Below the pieces are notes generated by a model, which saw only the letters and a list, made by a program, of their open reading frames with translations, did not search any database and was not told where the DNA came from. From UBA9926 sp038131595 (GTDB lineage Bacteria; Pseudomonadota; Gammaproteobacteria; Pseudomonadales; Azotimanducaceae), in the NCBI GenBank assembly GCA_038131595.1, contig JAYPPR010000008.1:1550001-1614000 (forward strand): a stretch of 64,000 nt of DNA, read 5' to 3'. Positions 19,151-27,918 of this stretch are shown piece after piece (the stretch's first letter is position 1; each line of letters opens with the position of its first letter). Both the position numbers and the translations under genes were made by a program.

Positions 19151-19660
19151 TTAATCCGCGATCACATTAGTCCAAGGCGTCGTTCGAGTCTCGGTCGAGG
19201 ATGCCCGCTCTTTTCGGAAGCGGTCGGCTCTAGCCATCTTTCTCAGCTCCCGCTTAGAAAGCACTTGATCTCCATTGCGGTCAAGGCGATCAAAGATGGC
19301 TGCTCTCATTTCGTCCGCAGTGACGGATCCGCTGTTATCGCGGTCCGTGCGTTCAAAAAAAGCGCGACTGTCTTCGATTCTCTCCTCCATTCTGGATTGA
19401 GCTTCGGCTTTGATCGAAGCTTGCCTGGCTTCCATCTCATCTCTGGTGATTTCTCCATCCCCGTTCGCATCGGCACGACTCATTCTGCGGTCAATGAACC
19501 GCCCTTCAGCGCTAAACTCGTCAAGGGAAATGACTCCATCTTGGTTCGTATCTATTTGCTTGAATCGCTCTCGGCCTGGTTCGCCGAGGGCGATGGTTGC
19601 GGTTAAGCAGCCAGTCAAACCAAGGGTGATGAGAAAAGTCGGTCGGCTGAGTAAGGTCAT
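19151..19660 (-). CDS. Exported EF-hand calcium-binding protein
   Basis: This 169-residue protein has a signal peptide (MTLLSRPTFLITLGLTG onward) and four EF-hand-type loops: DTNQDGVISLDE, DANGDGEITRDE, DRDNSGSVTADE, and DRNGDQVLSKRE. The first three have canonical Ca2+ ligand spacing; the fourth has Gln for Gly at position 6. The ATG at 19660 is preferred because GGGA lies upstream and the signal peptide starts there; in-frame starts at 19681 and 19696 add an unlikely charged extension. It is the first gene of the ECF cassette, so it may feed a Ca2+ or metal signal to the system. Confidence 0.85.
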   Translation of the reverse strand: MTLLSRPTFLITLGLTGCLTATIALGEPGRERFKQIDTNQDGVISLDEFSAEGRFIDRRMSRADANGDGEITRDEMEARQASIKAEAQSRMEERIEDSRAFFERTDRDNSGSVTADEMRAAIFDRLDRNGDQVLSKRELRKMARADRFRKERASSTETRTTPWTNVIAD

Positions 19661-19789
19661 GGCTATGTCCCGTTCTGTCATGTGATTTGCGGTCATTTAA
19701 GGGGATCGGCGTGCGTTGTTCTAACGGCGCTTAATCCTTAACGTGTTATACGGGCGACGGTGCCGAGACCTGTCGCGGAGTAATCGCGA

Positions 19790-20203
19790 TTAAAACGGCT
19801 TGACGATCACGAGGATTAGGATCGGGATAACCAGCAGCAAAGCCGCTTCATTGTAAATTCTAAAGAAGAGCGAGGAGGGGATAGTCTGCCCTTCGGCGAG
19901 GCGCCGGGTATAGCGATAGGATTGACCGTGATAGGCCAGGAGTAAGCCAACGAAACCAAGCTTGGCGTGCATCCAGCCCCCGTTAAACCCGTAGCCGAGC
20001 CAGAGCACCGTGCCTGGGACGATGGCCAGCACCATCATGACGCTCGAAAAGCGGAATAGTTTCTGAGCCATGGTAACGAGGCGTCTCACGTCTTCGCCTG
20101 CGTTCGAGCCCTCCTGATGATGTACAAAGATGCGGGGTAAATAGAACAGGCCTGCCATCCATGCGATAACAAACAGGACATGAGCGACTTTTATCCAGAG
20201 CAT
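19790..20203 (-). CDS. hemJ: Protoporphyrinogen IX oxidase HemJ
   Basis: HemJ is the integral-membrane protoporphyrinogen oxidase that replaces HemG/HemY in many proteobacteria. The 137-residue protein begins MLWIKVAHVLFVIAWMAGLFYLPRIFVHH, whose conserved His and the FYLPR motif are family signatures, and has four hydrophobic helices. A C-terminal ILVIVKPF also matches. The ATG at 20203 has AAGGA 7 nt upstream. It follows the SDR gene by 9 nt on the same strand. Confidence 0.88.
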   Translation of the reverse strand: MLWIKVAHVLFVIAWMAGLFYLPRIFVHHQEGSNAGEDVRRLVTMAQKLFRFSSVMMVLAIVPGTVLWLGYGFNGGWMHAKLGFVGLLLAYHGQSYRYTRRLAEGQTIPSSLFFRIYNEAALLLVIPILILVIVKPF

Positions 20204-20212
20204 TGGGGATCC

Positions 20213-20999
20213 TTAGACAATGTCTAGCGCGCCACCATCGATGCGGAGGTTTTGCGCGTTGATGAACCCAGCTTCTGCTGACGCCAGGAAAAGTACAGCA
20301 GCGGCAACATCGTCCCTCGTTGCAAATCGCTCTAGGGGATTGTCGAAGTAGGTTTCTGTAAGGATGGCTTCAGCTTGCTCGAACGTCTCACCCCAACCCC
20401 GCTTTTTGGCTGTTTCAGTAAACCTTGCCTCTACCTCAGGCGTTCTGATCAAACCCGGGGACACTAGATTGCAGGTGATACCGGTTCCTTTCAGTGTCTT
20501 GGCTAGGCTGACGGTGAAGTTCGCAAGGGCGCCTTTGGCTGCATAGTAGTGGGGCATCCTTGCATTGGGCCGAGTGGAGCCAATGGTGCCAAGGTGAATG
20601 ATTCGCCCCTGACTCGATTGTTTCAATAAAGGGCAGAAGCTGCGTTGATAGCTGAGCAACCGACACGAGATTGTGGTCATACATGGCGTGCCAGTCTTCA
20701 TAGCTGAGCTGTTCGAGATTTCCGCCCATAGCAATGCCATAATTGTTAACGAGCACGTCCAGCGTGTCGTACTTCTTGACGATTTGATCGACGACGGCTG
20801 CCATCCCAGCCTGGGTGCCAAGGTCGCCTACGACTGACCCTGCGAAGGGAGATAGGTCGAGCGTTGCTAGTTGATCCGGATTGTGCCCATGCACGATGAC
20901 GCGGGCACCCTCGGACACAAATCTTTCAGCGATAGTATGCCCTGTGCCGCGATAGCTGCCGCTTACGAATACGGTTTTATTCTGTAACTGAAAATCCAT
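20213..20999 (-). pseudogene. Short-chain dehydrogenase/reductase, frameshifted
   Basis: Two overlapping frames together encode one classical SDR. The first half has the NAD(P) motif SGSYRGTGHTIA and the NNYG variant of NNAG. The second half has the Ser region IIHLGTIGS, the catalytic YYAAK (YxxxK) and the C-terminal INAQNLRIDGG. The frame changes in a run of four C (plus strand) at 20606-20609. Removing one base there gives ESGRIIHLGTIGS and a 261-residue protein, a normal SDR length. The substrate is unknown. The break may be a sequencing error or true decay. Confidence 0.85.
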
Positions 21000-21044
21000 G
21001 CGTCACCTAGGCGATAAGAGCAACGAGTGTAGCGAAATTTATTG

Positions 21045-21788
21045 ATGGATTCCTGGGAGTTACTTTATTTTTCTGTGATGGTGGTGATTGCCACTGCGGT
21101 GCAAACCATTACCGGGTTTGCGCTAGGGTTAATCTTGGTGGCGCTTTGCACCGCCTTCGGCGTCATGTCGGTGATCGATTGCGCAGCGATCGTGTCCTTA
21201 GTGTCCATGATGAACACCGGACTCTTGTTGCGCCGCTCGTATCGGGATTTAAATGGCCACGTGGTGATGGCGATTATGCTGGGTCTAATCCCCACATTGT
21301 TACTCGGGTTTTATTGGTTGGATCAGGTCGGTCGTGACCAGGTGTCACTCCTTCGAACCATCATTGGTGCGATGGTGTTAGTGGCAGGCATGACACTCAT
21401 GCTGCGTCCGAGTCCTTATTCCTCGCTCAGCGCTAAACCGTTTTTTTTCGGCTCGGGGTTGATTGGAGGCTTGTTTGGTGGATTATTCAGCGCAGCCGGC
21501 GCACCCATTGCGTATTTGATGTATCGGCAGCCGCTCGCAATATCAGTGATTCGCTCATCATTGCTGGCGGTGTTTTTCCTCAGTACGTTTGTGCGTGCCG
21601 TAACCGGCGGCTTTGCTGGTCACTACACGCCTGATGTTCTGATTAAGACGCTAGTCGCGGCGCCTGTGATGCTGGTGACTACGATGCTGATTGAACCCAC
21701 GCTCCCAGCGATTCCTGATCAAGTGGTGCGTCGGTTGGTGTTCCTTTGCCTCATGGCATTGGGTCTTTATTTGCTCCTGGCGCCATAA
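21045..21788 (+). CDS. TSUP (TauE/SafE-family) membrane transporter
   Basis: This 247-residue protein is almost entirely hydrophobic, with about eight membrane helices. It belongs to the TauE/SafE permease family, which exports or takes up sulfite, sulfonates and other organic anions. The family's two paired halves are visible: ITGFALGLILVAL near residue 25 and GLIGGLFGGLFSAAGAPIA near residue 145. The ATG at 21045 directly follows a TTG that is less likely as the start. The SDR/hemJ genes diverge from it. The substrate cannot be told from sequence. Confidence 0.85.
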   Translation: MDSWELLYFSVMVVIATAVQTITGFALGLILVALCTAFGVMSVIDCAAIVSLVSMMNTGLLLRRSYRDLNGHVVMAIMLGLIPTLLLGFYWLDQVGRDQVSLLRTIIGAMVLVAGMTLMLRPSPYSSLSAKPFFFGSGLIGGLFGGLFSAAGAPIAYLMYRQPLAISVIRSSLLAVFFLSTFVRAVTGGFAGHYTPDVLIKTLVAAPVMLVTTMLIEPTLPAIPDQVVRRLVFLCLMALGLYLLLAP

Positions 21789-21987
21789 AGAGACGTTCCC
21801 ACCCAAATCAAAAGAGACCCATCGTCTGGTCGACGCGATGAGGCTCGCGCCCGCGCGCCTCGATCAAGCACACGCAGGCTCGATCAAGATTGAGCGTGAG
21901 TTTCAAAACGCTATATCGACCGCTTCATGCGTGCACAGGCGTCTTTTGAGCCCAAATAACTTCATAGGGTTCGATCCTGAAAATCGC

Positions 21988-21993
21988 TATAAT
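21988..21993 (+). promoter_or_regulatory. Putative -10 element of the acyltransferase gene
   Basis: A perfect TATAAT stands 27 nt before the ATG at 22021. No convincing -35 box was found at the usual distance. A start site near 22000 would exclude the long upstream N-terminal extension of the open frame (from 21691), and so supports the 22021 start. Confidence 0.4.
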
Positions 21994-22020
21994 TTTCGCC
22001 GGCGGTTTCGCCAAAATTTG

Positions 22021-23190
22021 ATGGTTCAGATGGATCGATCGGTGGGTATCGTGAGCGAAAAATTCCCGTATCAAGACGAAGATGTCGCTAAGGTCTTAGA
22101 AGCGCTGTGTGTGGATCCAAAATTTTTAGCCGTTCTTTCTGGCTGGTGGATGCCGCGACTGTCGAAATGGGTCGGTCCGCTTGCAAGCTATCTCGTGTCG
22201 ATGCGATTGAAGCGGGCCGTGCGCGGTGTCGCATCGGTTGCGGAATTTCAAAACTTTGTGCGCGCATTTGTTGAGCGGCTAGTCGCGTCGTCTATGGAAT
22301 CATTTGAGGTCAGAGGTTTAGAGCAGCTCGACCCAGAGCAGGGCTATTTGTTCGTGAGCAATCATCGCGACATTGCAGGCGACTCAATGCTGCTTAACCT
22401 CGCGTTACATAGGCATGGCCTCGGCACCGTTCGAATCGCCGTGGGCGACAATTTGATTGAGGAGGCTTACGCCACCGATTTAATGCGCTTGAATAAGAGC
22501 TTCTTCATCAATCGAACAGGGACTAATCCTAGAGAGGTCTACAAGGACCTGACGACGGCTTCAAAATATATTTTGGATTCGATCGCTGAAAGACAATCAG
22601 TGTGGATTGCGCAAAGCGAGGGACGGGCAAAGGACGGCAGAGACCTGACAGATGTCTCAGTTCTGAAAATGCTGCAATTAAGTGATCGAAAGGCGCCAGT
22701 TGCCCAGCACTTCCAGCGGCTACGCATTGTCCCGACGACACTATCGTATGAGTTCGACCCCCTTGATGCAGCAAAAGCGAGAGAGGTTAGGCTCGTTCGC
22801 GAGACGGGTCGATACGACAAGTCCCCCGGGGAGGATCTACGAAATTTGGCGCTAGGTCTGACGGGCGCGAAAGGGAGAGTCGTGTTAACGGTCGGGCGTC
22901 CGCTCGCCAGGTTGCCGGACACGGTAGAGGAGTTGGCTGAACAGATAGACGCAGCCATCTTGGCGGGTCAGGCATTGTTTCCTATCAACGAGTGGGCCGC
23001 GGCTCGAATCGACGCAATCGATCAATCCGGTGGCGATCTGCCTGTCTTACCCAGCACTGCTGATGAAGCCTTTGATCGCCCAAGTGGGGCCGAAGGACTC
23101 GCGCGATTTGAAGCGTGCAGCGATGAGGATCGAATGGATCTGCTGTCGATGTATGCGGCTCCTGTTCAGCTGAAAGCGGCGCTTAGGTAG
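22021..23190 (+). CDS. Glycerolipid acyltransferase-family protein (PlsC-like)
   Basis: This 389-residue protein carries a PlsC-type acyltransferase domain at about residues 105-260. Block I is VSNHRDIAGDSMLL, where His and Asp are six residues apart (HX5D) rather than the usual HX4D. Block II is SFFINRTGTNPREVY, and block III is WIAQSEGRAKDGRD, matching the EG motif. It probably transfers a fatty acyl group to a glycerol-phosphate or lysophospholipid. The open frame runs upstream to 21691, overlapping the TSUP gene, but that extension is not protein-like. Translation from 22021 is supported by the TATAAT upstream; there is no strong ribosome site. Confidence 0.78.
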   Translation: MVQMDRSVGIVSEKFPYQDEDVAKVLEALCVDPKFLAVLSGWWMPRLSKWVGPLASYLVSMRLKRAVRGVASVAEFQNFVRAFVERLVASSMESFEVRGLEQLDPEQGYLFVSNHRDIAGDSMLLNLALHRHGLGTVRIAVGDNLIEEAYATDLMRLNKSFFINRTGTNPREVYKDLTTASKYILDSIAERQSVWIAQSEGRAKDGRDLTDVSVLKMLQLSDRKAPVAQHFQRLRIVPTTLSYEFDPLDAAKAREVRLVRETGRYDKSPGEDLRNLALGLTGAKGRVVLTVGRPLARLPDTVEELAEQIDAAILAGQALFPINEWAAARIDAIDQSGGDLPVLPSTADEAFDRPSGAEGLARFEACSDEDRMDLLSMYAAPVQLKAALR

Positions 23191-23196
23191 CGCATC

Positions 23197-23276
23197 GCTT
23201 TCTTTATTAACTCAGGGCTTTCTTTATCAGCTCAGGGCTTTCTTTATCAGCTCAGGGCTTTCTTTATCAGCTCAGG
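23197..23276. repeat. 20-bp tandem repeat, four copies
   Basis: Four head-to-tail copies of a 20-bp unit starting gctttctttat occupy the gap between two convergent genes. Copies 2-4 are identical and copy 1 differs at two positions. Degenerate partial copies (gctgtttt...ctcagg) continue to about 23315. No hairpin or coding role is evident. Confidence 0.92.
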
Positions 23277-23328
23277 GCTGTTTTGGCGGAGGGCTGTTTT
23301 TGGCTCAGGGCTGTCTCACCATCGGCTG

Positions 23329-24354
23329 CTAGGGTCGCTGCCGGAAGCTAACCGATCGGAGTTGGTCGGTGAGCTGACTGGTTCCAGCACTCAATTCCCC
23401 GAGCTGTTCTCGTAATTCAAGGATGTGCTCAGACCAGAATTTTTCTGAGCCGATGAAGGCAAAGGCTCTTTGAAAGGCGGGTTCTCGCCATCTTCTGCTT
23501 ACCCAGGCGGCATGATGAATGAGGCGTAATGTTCGTAAGGGCTCGATGAGTCCGATTTCGCTAGGGTCGAAGTCCCTCAACACTTGATATCCGCGCATGA
23601 TGGCTTCCCATTGGGCGACTTGATCGATATCTGGACCCGATAGCAGCATCCATAAATCCTGTATCGCCGGGCCAGATCGTGCGTCGTCGAAATCAACGAA
23701 GTGAGGGTGGTCGTCGCGCCAGAGTACGTTGCCCATATGACAATCGCCATGAATCCGGAGTCGCTGCGCTTTGAGTGTCCCCTCATACTGGTCTAAGTGA
23801 GCAAGCAGTTGGGTGGTCACGGCTTCGTAAGCTTCTCGAGCTGAGGCGGGCAGCAGCGTGCCTTCCAGCACGGCACGCACCGCGTCATGGCCGTGGGTGG
23901 TCACTGAGAAGGTAGGTCGGCACGCGAACGTTTTTCTTTGACCGACGTTGTGAATCATCGCAATGTGTCGACCCAGCGTTTCTAAACAACTCAAATCATC
24001 AACCGGTGGCGCTCGTCCCCCTTGTCGTTTGAATAATGAAAAGCGTAGGCCTTCGTAGTGAAAGAGACTTTGGCTGTTCGCTTGGATTGGCGGAACGACG
24101 GAGAGTTCCTCATCGAACAGATCGAAACTGAATGCGTGTTCTTCATCGATTTCAGCATCTGACCAGCGCTCCGCTCGATAAAACTTGGCGATAATGGGCG
24201 TCTTATCCTCAATGCCGATTTGATACACCCGGTTTTCGTAGCTGTTGAGTTCAAGGAGGGACGCGTCGATTCTGAAGCCGATGGACTCAACGGCGTCCAG
24301 AATGCTATCCGGCGTCAAATCAGCGAATGCATGTGGCGCGTCATCATCTATCAT
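23329..24354 (-). CDS. srkA: Stress response kinase SrkA (YihE/RdoA)
   Basis: SrkA is a soluble Ser/Thr kinase of the aminoglycoside-phosphotransferase/choline-kinase fold that protects against stress-induced death in E. coli. The 341-residue protein has LNSYENRVYQIG, IAKFYRAERWSDAEI, the catalytic HGDCHMGNVLWRDD, the metal-binding VDFDDARSGPAIQDLWMLL, and IGLIEPLRTLRLIHHAAW, all matching E. coli SrkA closely. Its ATG overlaps the modC stop (ATGA), so it is the last gene of a nudC-modABC-srkA run. In E. coli it is instead linked to dsbA. Confidence 0.95.
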   Translation of the reverse strand: MIDDDAPHAFADLTPDSILDAVESIGFRIDASLLELNSYENRVYQIGIEDKTPIIAKFYRAERWSDAEIDEEHAFSFDLFDEELSVVPPIQANSQSLFHYEGLRFSLFKRQGGRAPPVDDLSCLETLGRHIAMIHNVGQRKTFACRPTFSVTTHGHDAVRAVLEGTLLPASAREAYEAVTTQLLAHLDQYEGTLKAQRLRIHGDCHMGNVLWRDDHPHFVDFDDARSGPAIQDLWMLLSGPDIDQVAQWEAIMRGYQVLRDFDPSEIGLIEPLRTLRLIHHAAWVSRRWREPAFQRAFAFIGSEKFWSEHILELREQLGELSAGTSQLTDQLRSVSFRQRP

Positions 24355-25445
24355 GACAAAACCGAGGCCTTGATGGATGCAAAGACTTCAGCGCCTTTAG
24401 CAAGGGACAGCCTCTCGCAAGATCGGCGCGTTACTTGCGCGAGAAGACGCTGACCCTCGCAGTCGAGCCGAACGAGCGCAGTTGCCTCACCCAATTCAAT
24501 GTCGACAATCTTGCACCTTAGACTATTGAGCACACTGCTATCTTGTTGCTCGATTAAGGACAGCCCCACATTCTGAATTCGAATGAGCAATCGATGGGTT
24601 TGGTGAATGCCTAGTGTAGGGTCCGGTACCCACATTGACTGATCGCCGATTTCAATCTCGGTTAGCGCTTGGTCGAGGTCTGTATGAACTGCGCGGCCGA
24701 CGAGCAGGCAGGCAGCTTCATCCTGCTGGTAATTCGCCATCTCAAAATCCACTGCCAGCGCGCTGAGCGATGCATATTGTTTGACCTGACCGTTCTCCAG
24801 CCAGAGCACATCATCGGCCAGTCGGATGACTTCGTCCCAGCGGTGACTCACATAGATCATCGGGATTTCGAACTGAGCTTTCACGCGCAAGAGAATACTC
24901 ATCAATTGCTGTCTGGCTGCAGGGTCGAGCGAGGCTAGGGGTTCATCGAGTAGCAGTAGGCGAGGTTGATTGATCAGTGTTCGCGCTAGACCAACGCGCT
25001 GCTGCTCGCCCCCTGAGAGGGTGGCGGGGTGGCGATCAAGTAATGCGTCGATACCCGTTGCTTGGACAACTTCCTCCCATTTCACCCCTGTGGGTTGGTG
25101 GGCCCTTTTTGATGCGTACTGAAGATTCCCTCTTACACTGAGATGAGGCAGCAGTTGCTGATCCTGGAAAACAAGGCCCACGCCTCGCAGTTCGGCGGCC
25201 TTGAAGGTGCCTTCGGCCTGCCAGACGTCTCCTGCGAAAGAAACGCGTGATCCTTTGCTAGCGGATGGCGAGGTGAGGCCGGCTATGGTGCGAAGCAGGG
25301 TCGACTTGCCGGCACCTGACCGACCATAGAGCGCGAGGACGCCTCTGCCTTTGGTTTCGAACTCGCAATGGATGAGTGCTTGATCACCGATGGTGACCGC
25401 GGCGTTCACCGACAGAACATGATCCCTCTCATAGGCACCCGTCAT
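24351..25445 (-). CDS. modC: Molybdate ABC transporter, ATP-binding protein ModC
   Basis: ModC powers molybdate import. The 364-residue protein has Walker A GRSGAGKSTLLRTIAG, Q-loop FQDQQLLPHLSVRGNL, signature LSGGEQQRVGLARTLI, Walker B RLLLLDEPLASLD, and the switch His in IYVSHRWDEVI. A C-terminal ~120 residues form a TOBE/mop-type molybdate-binding domain. Its ATG overlaps the modB stop, and its stop overlaps srkA, both as ATGA. Confidence 0.95.
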   Translation of the reverse strand: MTGAYERDHVLSVNAAVTIGDQALIHCEFETKGRGVLALYGRSGAGKSTLLRTIAGLTSPSASKGSRVSFAGDVWQAEGTFKAAELRGVGLVFQDQQLLPHLSVRGNLQYASKRAHQPTGVKWEEVVQATGIDALLDRHPATLSGGEQQRVGLARTLINQPRLLLLDEPLASLDPAARQQLMSILLRVKAQFEIPMIYVSHRWDEVIRLADDVLWLENGQVKQYASLSALAVDFEMANYQQDEAACLLVGRAVHTDLDQALTEIEIGDQSMWVPDPTLGIHQTHRLLIRIQNVGLSLIEQQDSSVLNSLRCKIVDIELGEATALVRLDCEGQRLLAQVTRRSCERLSLAKGAEVFASIKASVLS

Positions 25446-26131
25446 AGACCCAGCCTTCTATGAGAATCGCGCAAGTGGCTTTGATTGAGCCACTCCACAA
25501 TCATGAGGGAAATGAAAGCAAAGGCAACGAGTCCACCAGCGAGTATGTGGGCTCTTTGGTAGTCCATTGCTTCCACGTAATCAAACAAAGCAATAGACAC
25601 AACGCGGGTTTCCTCTGGGATATTGCCACCAATCATGAGCACGATACCGAACTCTCCGATGGTGTGGGCGAAGGTCATCACGCAGGCCACCAGAAACCCG
25701 TGCCGCCCAAGGGGAAGGGCGATGGTAAAGAAGCGATCTATGGCTTTGGCGCCTAATAATCGGCTGGCATCAATGATCGATGAAGGTATTTGCTTGAAGG
25801 CGACGATCATGGGCTGCACAAAAAAAGGCAGGGAGTAAATGGTGGAGCCAATCACCAAGCCTGCAAAGCTAAAGGCTAGTGAACGATCAAACGTTGTTAG
25901 CCACAGTTCACCGAGTCCGCCTTTGGGCGAAAAAGCGAGTAACAAATAAAAACCGATCACAGTCGGCGGTAACACCAGTGGCAGTGAAACGAGCGGCTGA
26001 GCCAGCCGCGCGATGAATGAATCACTTCGAGCGAGCCACCAGGCGAGTGGTAGGCCCATGAGAGCGAGCACTAGGGTGGTGGTGAGTGCAAGCTGGATGG
26101 TGGTGGTGATGACGGCCCACTCGACGCTCAT
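25442..26131 (-). CDS. modB: Molybdate ABC transporter, permease ModB
   Basis: ModB is the membrane channel of the molybdate importer. The 229-residue protein has about five to six membrane helices and the BPD_transp_1 signature with the EAA-loop stretch IDASRLLGAKAIDRFFTIALPL (shown in part here; about residues 120-140). LPLVLPPTVIGFYLL is typical of ModB. It overlaps modA and modC by four bases on each side. Confidence 0.95.
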   Translation of the reverse strand: MSVEWAVITTTIQLALTTTLVLALMGLPLAWWLARSDSFIARLAQPLVSLPLVLPPTVIGFYLLLAFSPKGGLGELWLTTFDRSLAFSFAGLVIGSTIYSLPFFVQPMIVAFKQIPSSIIDASRLLGAKAIDRFFTIALPLGRHGFLVACVMTFAHTIGEFGIVLMIGGNIPEETRVVSIALFDYVEAMDYQRAHILAGGLVAFAFISLMIVEWLNQSHLRDSHRRLGL

Positions 26132-26913
26132 AGCGCTGGCTCCGCGCTTTTCGGTGCCGGTAGGTAGCCCAATCGCTTCAAGTGCGATCGGCCCGCCTCC
26201 GAATCGATGTAATGGAGTAGATCGTCGCCTAGGGGGTGATTCCTTAGCACGACGCGCTGTTGCACGATGGGGGCATGAACGCTTTCGTCAACAACAACAA
26301 AATCCTCCAACGGCAGCCCCCCTGCGATTGCCTGGGCATGCGAGATGAATGCCGCTTTGGCGGTTCGCGAGAAGGCATATTGATAGGCGACACCCACATT
26401 TGGAGCGAGCACGATGGTATGCGTGTTTGGTAGCCATTGATGGTCGAGCAGTGCCTTGGCTGCTTGGCCGTAGGGAGCATGCAATGGGTTAGCAATGGCC
26501 ACAATGCCCTCAAAATTGGCGAGGGCGACCTGCCAATCTGCTGCTCGATCGGGCAACCAAAAAGCGAGTTGACCCACGGCGTACGTTTGCCTTGAGCCGG
26601 AAACAATGAGGGCATCTTGCATGAGTCGCTTGGGACGCTCTGCGTCGGCTGAGAAGAATAGGTGGAACCGCGCGCCGTTTACGATCTGAGCATACAGTAA
26701 GCCCGAGGCGGCAGCGCTGATTCGGTAGGTCGCGGGCTCCGCTTTGATCCCCTCACTCAGCAGCGCTTCAAGCGTAAAGCGAAAATTTGAGGCGACCGCG
26801 ATAGACAGCGGTTCAGACTTGGCGGTTGCCGCGCAGCTGAGCAGGACAATGACTAAAAGGCGCCCAGCCTTACTGTTAGACCTCGCCGCGGGACGCGCGC
26901 TGAACAAAGTCAT
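26128..26913 (-). CDS. modA: Molybdate ABC transporter, periplasmic binding protein ModA
   Basis: ModA captures molybdate in the periplasm. The 261-residue protein has a signal peptide (LLVIVLLSCAATAKS) and then LSIAVASNF, a family start. Other segments are ISAAASGLLYAQIVNGARFHL (residues ~65-85, cited in part), FFSADAERPKRL, and the C-terminal DYIDSEAGRSHLKRLGY-like region. The ATG at 26913 lies 38 nt inside the nudC gene in another frame. No later start would leave a complete signal peptide, so the overlap is likely real. Confidence 0.93.
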   Translation of the reverse strand: MTLFSARPAARSNSKAGRLLVIVLLSCAATAKSEPLSIAVASNFRFTLEALLSEGIKAEPATYRISAAASGLLYAQIVNGARFHLFFSADAERPKRLMQDALIVSGSRQTYAVGQLAFWLPDRAADWQVALANFEGIVAIANPLHAPYGQAAKALLDHQWLPNTHTIVLAPNVGVAYQYAFSRTAKAAFISHAQAIAGGLPLEDFVVVDESVHAPIVQQRVVLRNHPLGDDLLHYIDSEAGRSHLKRLGYLPAPKSAEPAL

Positions 26914-27730
26914 TAATCAGCCATCCAGAGATCGAAATCATGGCAGGAGGATTCGGTAATTGATCAAAGGGGAACCACTGCGCATCAGCCAGTTCCTCCT
27001 CTTGAATGCGTATCTCGCCGCTCTCGTACTCAGCATGAAACCCGAGCATGAGCGAGTTGGGGAAGGGCCAAGATTGGCTGGAAAAATACCGCAGATTCTT
27101 GACGCGGATACCAACCTCTTCGTAGACCTCGCGGTGAACCGTTGTTTCGATGGACTCTCCGGGCTCGACAAAACCAGCGAGTGTCGAATAAAAGTTACCA
27201 CGAGCATTCACATTCTTTGCTAGGAGAATGTCGGTCCCTTTGTTTACACAAACGATGATGCTTGGTGATAGCCGTGGATAAAAGAATTGTCTGCACGTGT
27301 CGCACCGATAGCTTCGGTCTCCATCACTCAATTGCGTTTCGCCGCCGCACTGACCACAAAAGCGATGGGTGCGCTGCCAGTCGATAATTTGTTTGGCTCT
27401 GCCGAGCAAATAGAAAAGGTCGCTATCCACCTTTGATAAAAACCACCATAGCGACTCAAAGCCAAAGCCTTCGGGTTCATCCACATCGTCAGCGACCTCA
27501 ACTGCGTAAATTGGCACTTGATTCACAACGCCTAGGCAGTGCTCGGAGATGGCCTCGAGTCCGCACCATCGCCAATCATCGGCGCTGATGGGTGTGATGT
27601 CGCCATCGTCATCTTTGATGAGCAAATCATCACCGGAAACCACAATATAAAAGGCATCGGCTGCATCCGCAGGGGCGATGTGCGTTGATTCGAAGGTTGT
27701 CGCAAGGTGACCGAGCGCTTGCCAATCCAT
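26876..27730 (-). CDS. nudC: NAD+ diphosphatase / NADH pyrophosphatase NudC
   Basis: NudC hydrolyses NADH and NAD+ and removes NAD caps from RNA. The 284-residue protein has the four-Cys zinc ribbon CGQCGG and CDTC near residue 115, FFYPRLSPSIIV, the Nudix box GFVEPGESIETTVHREVYEEVG, of which only the core GESIETTVHREVYEEVG is needed, and the NudC signature SQSWPFPNSLM. It is the first gene before modA. Its 3' end overlaps modA by 38 nt. Confidence 0.95.
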   Translation of the reverse strand: MDWQALGHLATTFESTHIAPADAADAFYIVVSGDDLLIKDDDGDITPISADDWRWCGLEAISEHCLGVVNQVPIYAVEVADDVDEPEGFGFESLWWFLSKVDSDLFYLLGRAKQIIDWQRTHRFCGQCGGETQLSDGDRSYRCDTCRQFFYPRLSPSIIVCVNKGTDILLAKNVNARGNFYSTLAGFVEPGESIETTVHREVYEEVGIRVKNLRYFSSQSWPFPNSLMLGFHAEYESGEIRIQEEELADAQWFPFDQLPNPPAMISISGWLINDFVQRASRGEV

Positions 27731-27918
27731 GTGAAATGCTCAAATAAATGGAGCGCTCACTGTATCACACCTCGATTTGGGTTCATTGCCCAGATGATGG
27801 ATTCATGGACTCTAAGTTGGCTATCTGAAATGGGTTGTCTCTTGTCGTCTTTTCTGACAACGGGTACTGACAGAACTTGACGCAGCGCGTAGAGAGAGCC
27901 TCGATGCTTCTTCAGTGA

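Noticed and set aside
21691..22020. 110-residue N-terminal extension of the acyltransferase frame
   Set aside because: It overlaps the TSUP gene and has no conserved character; a TATAAT promoter and the family N-terminus support 22021.
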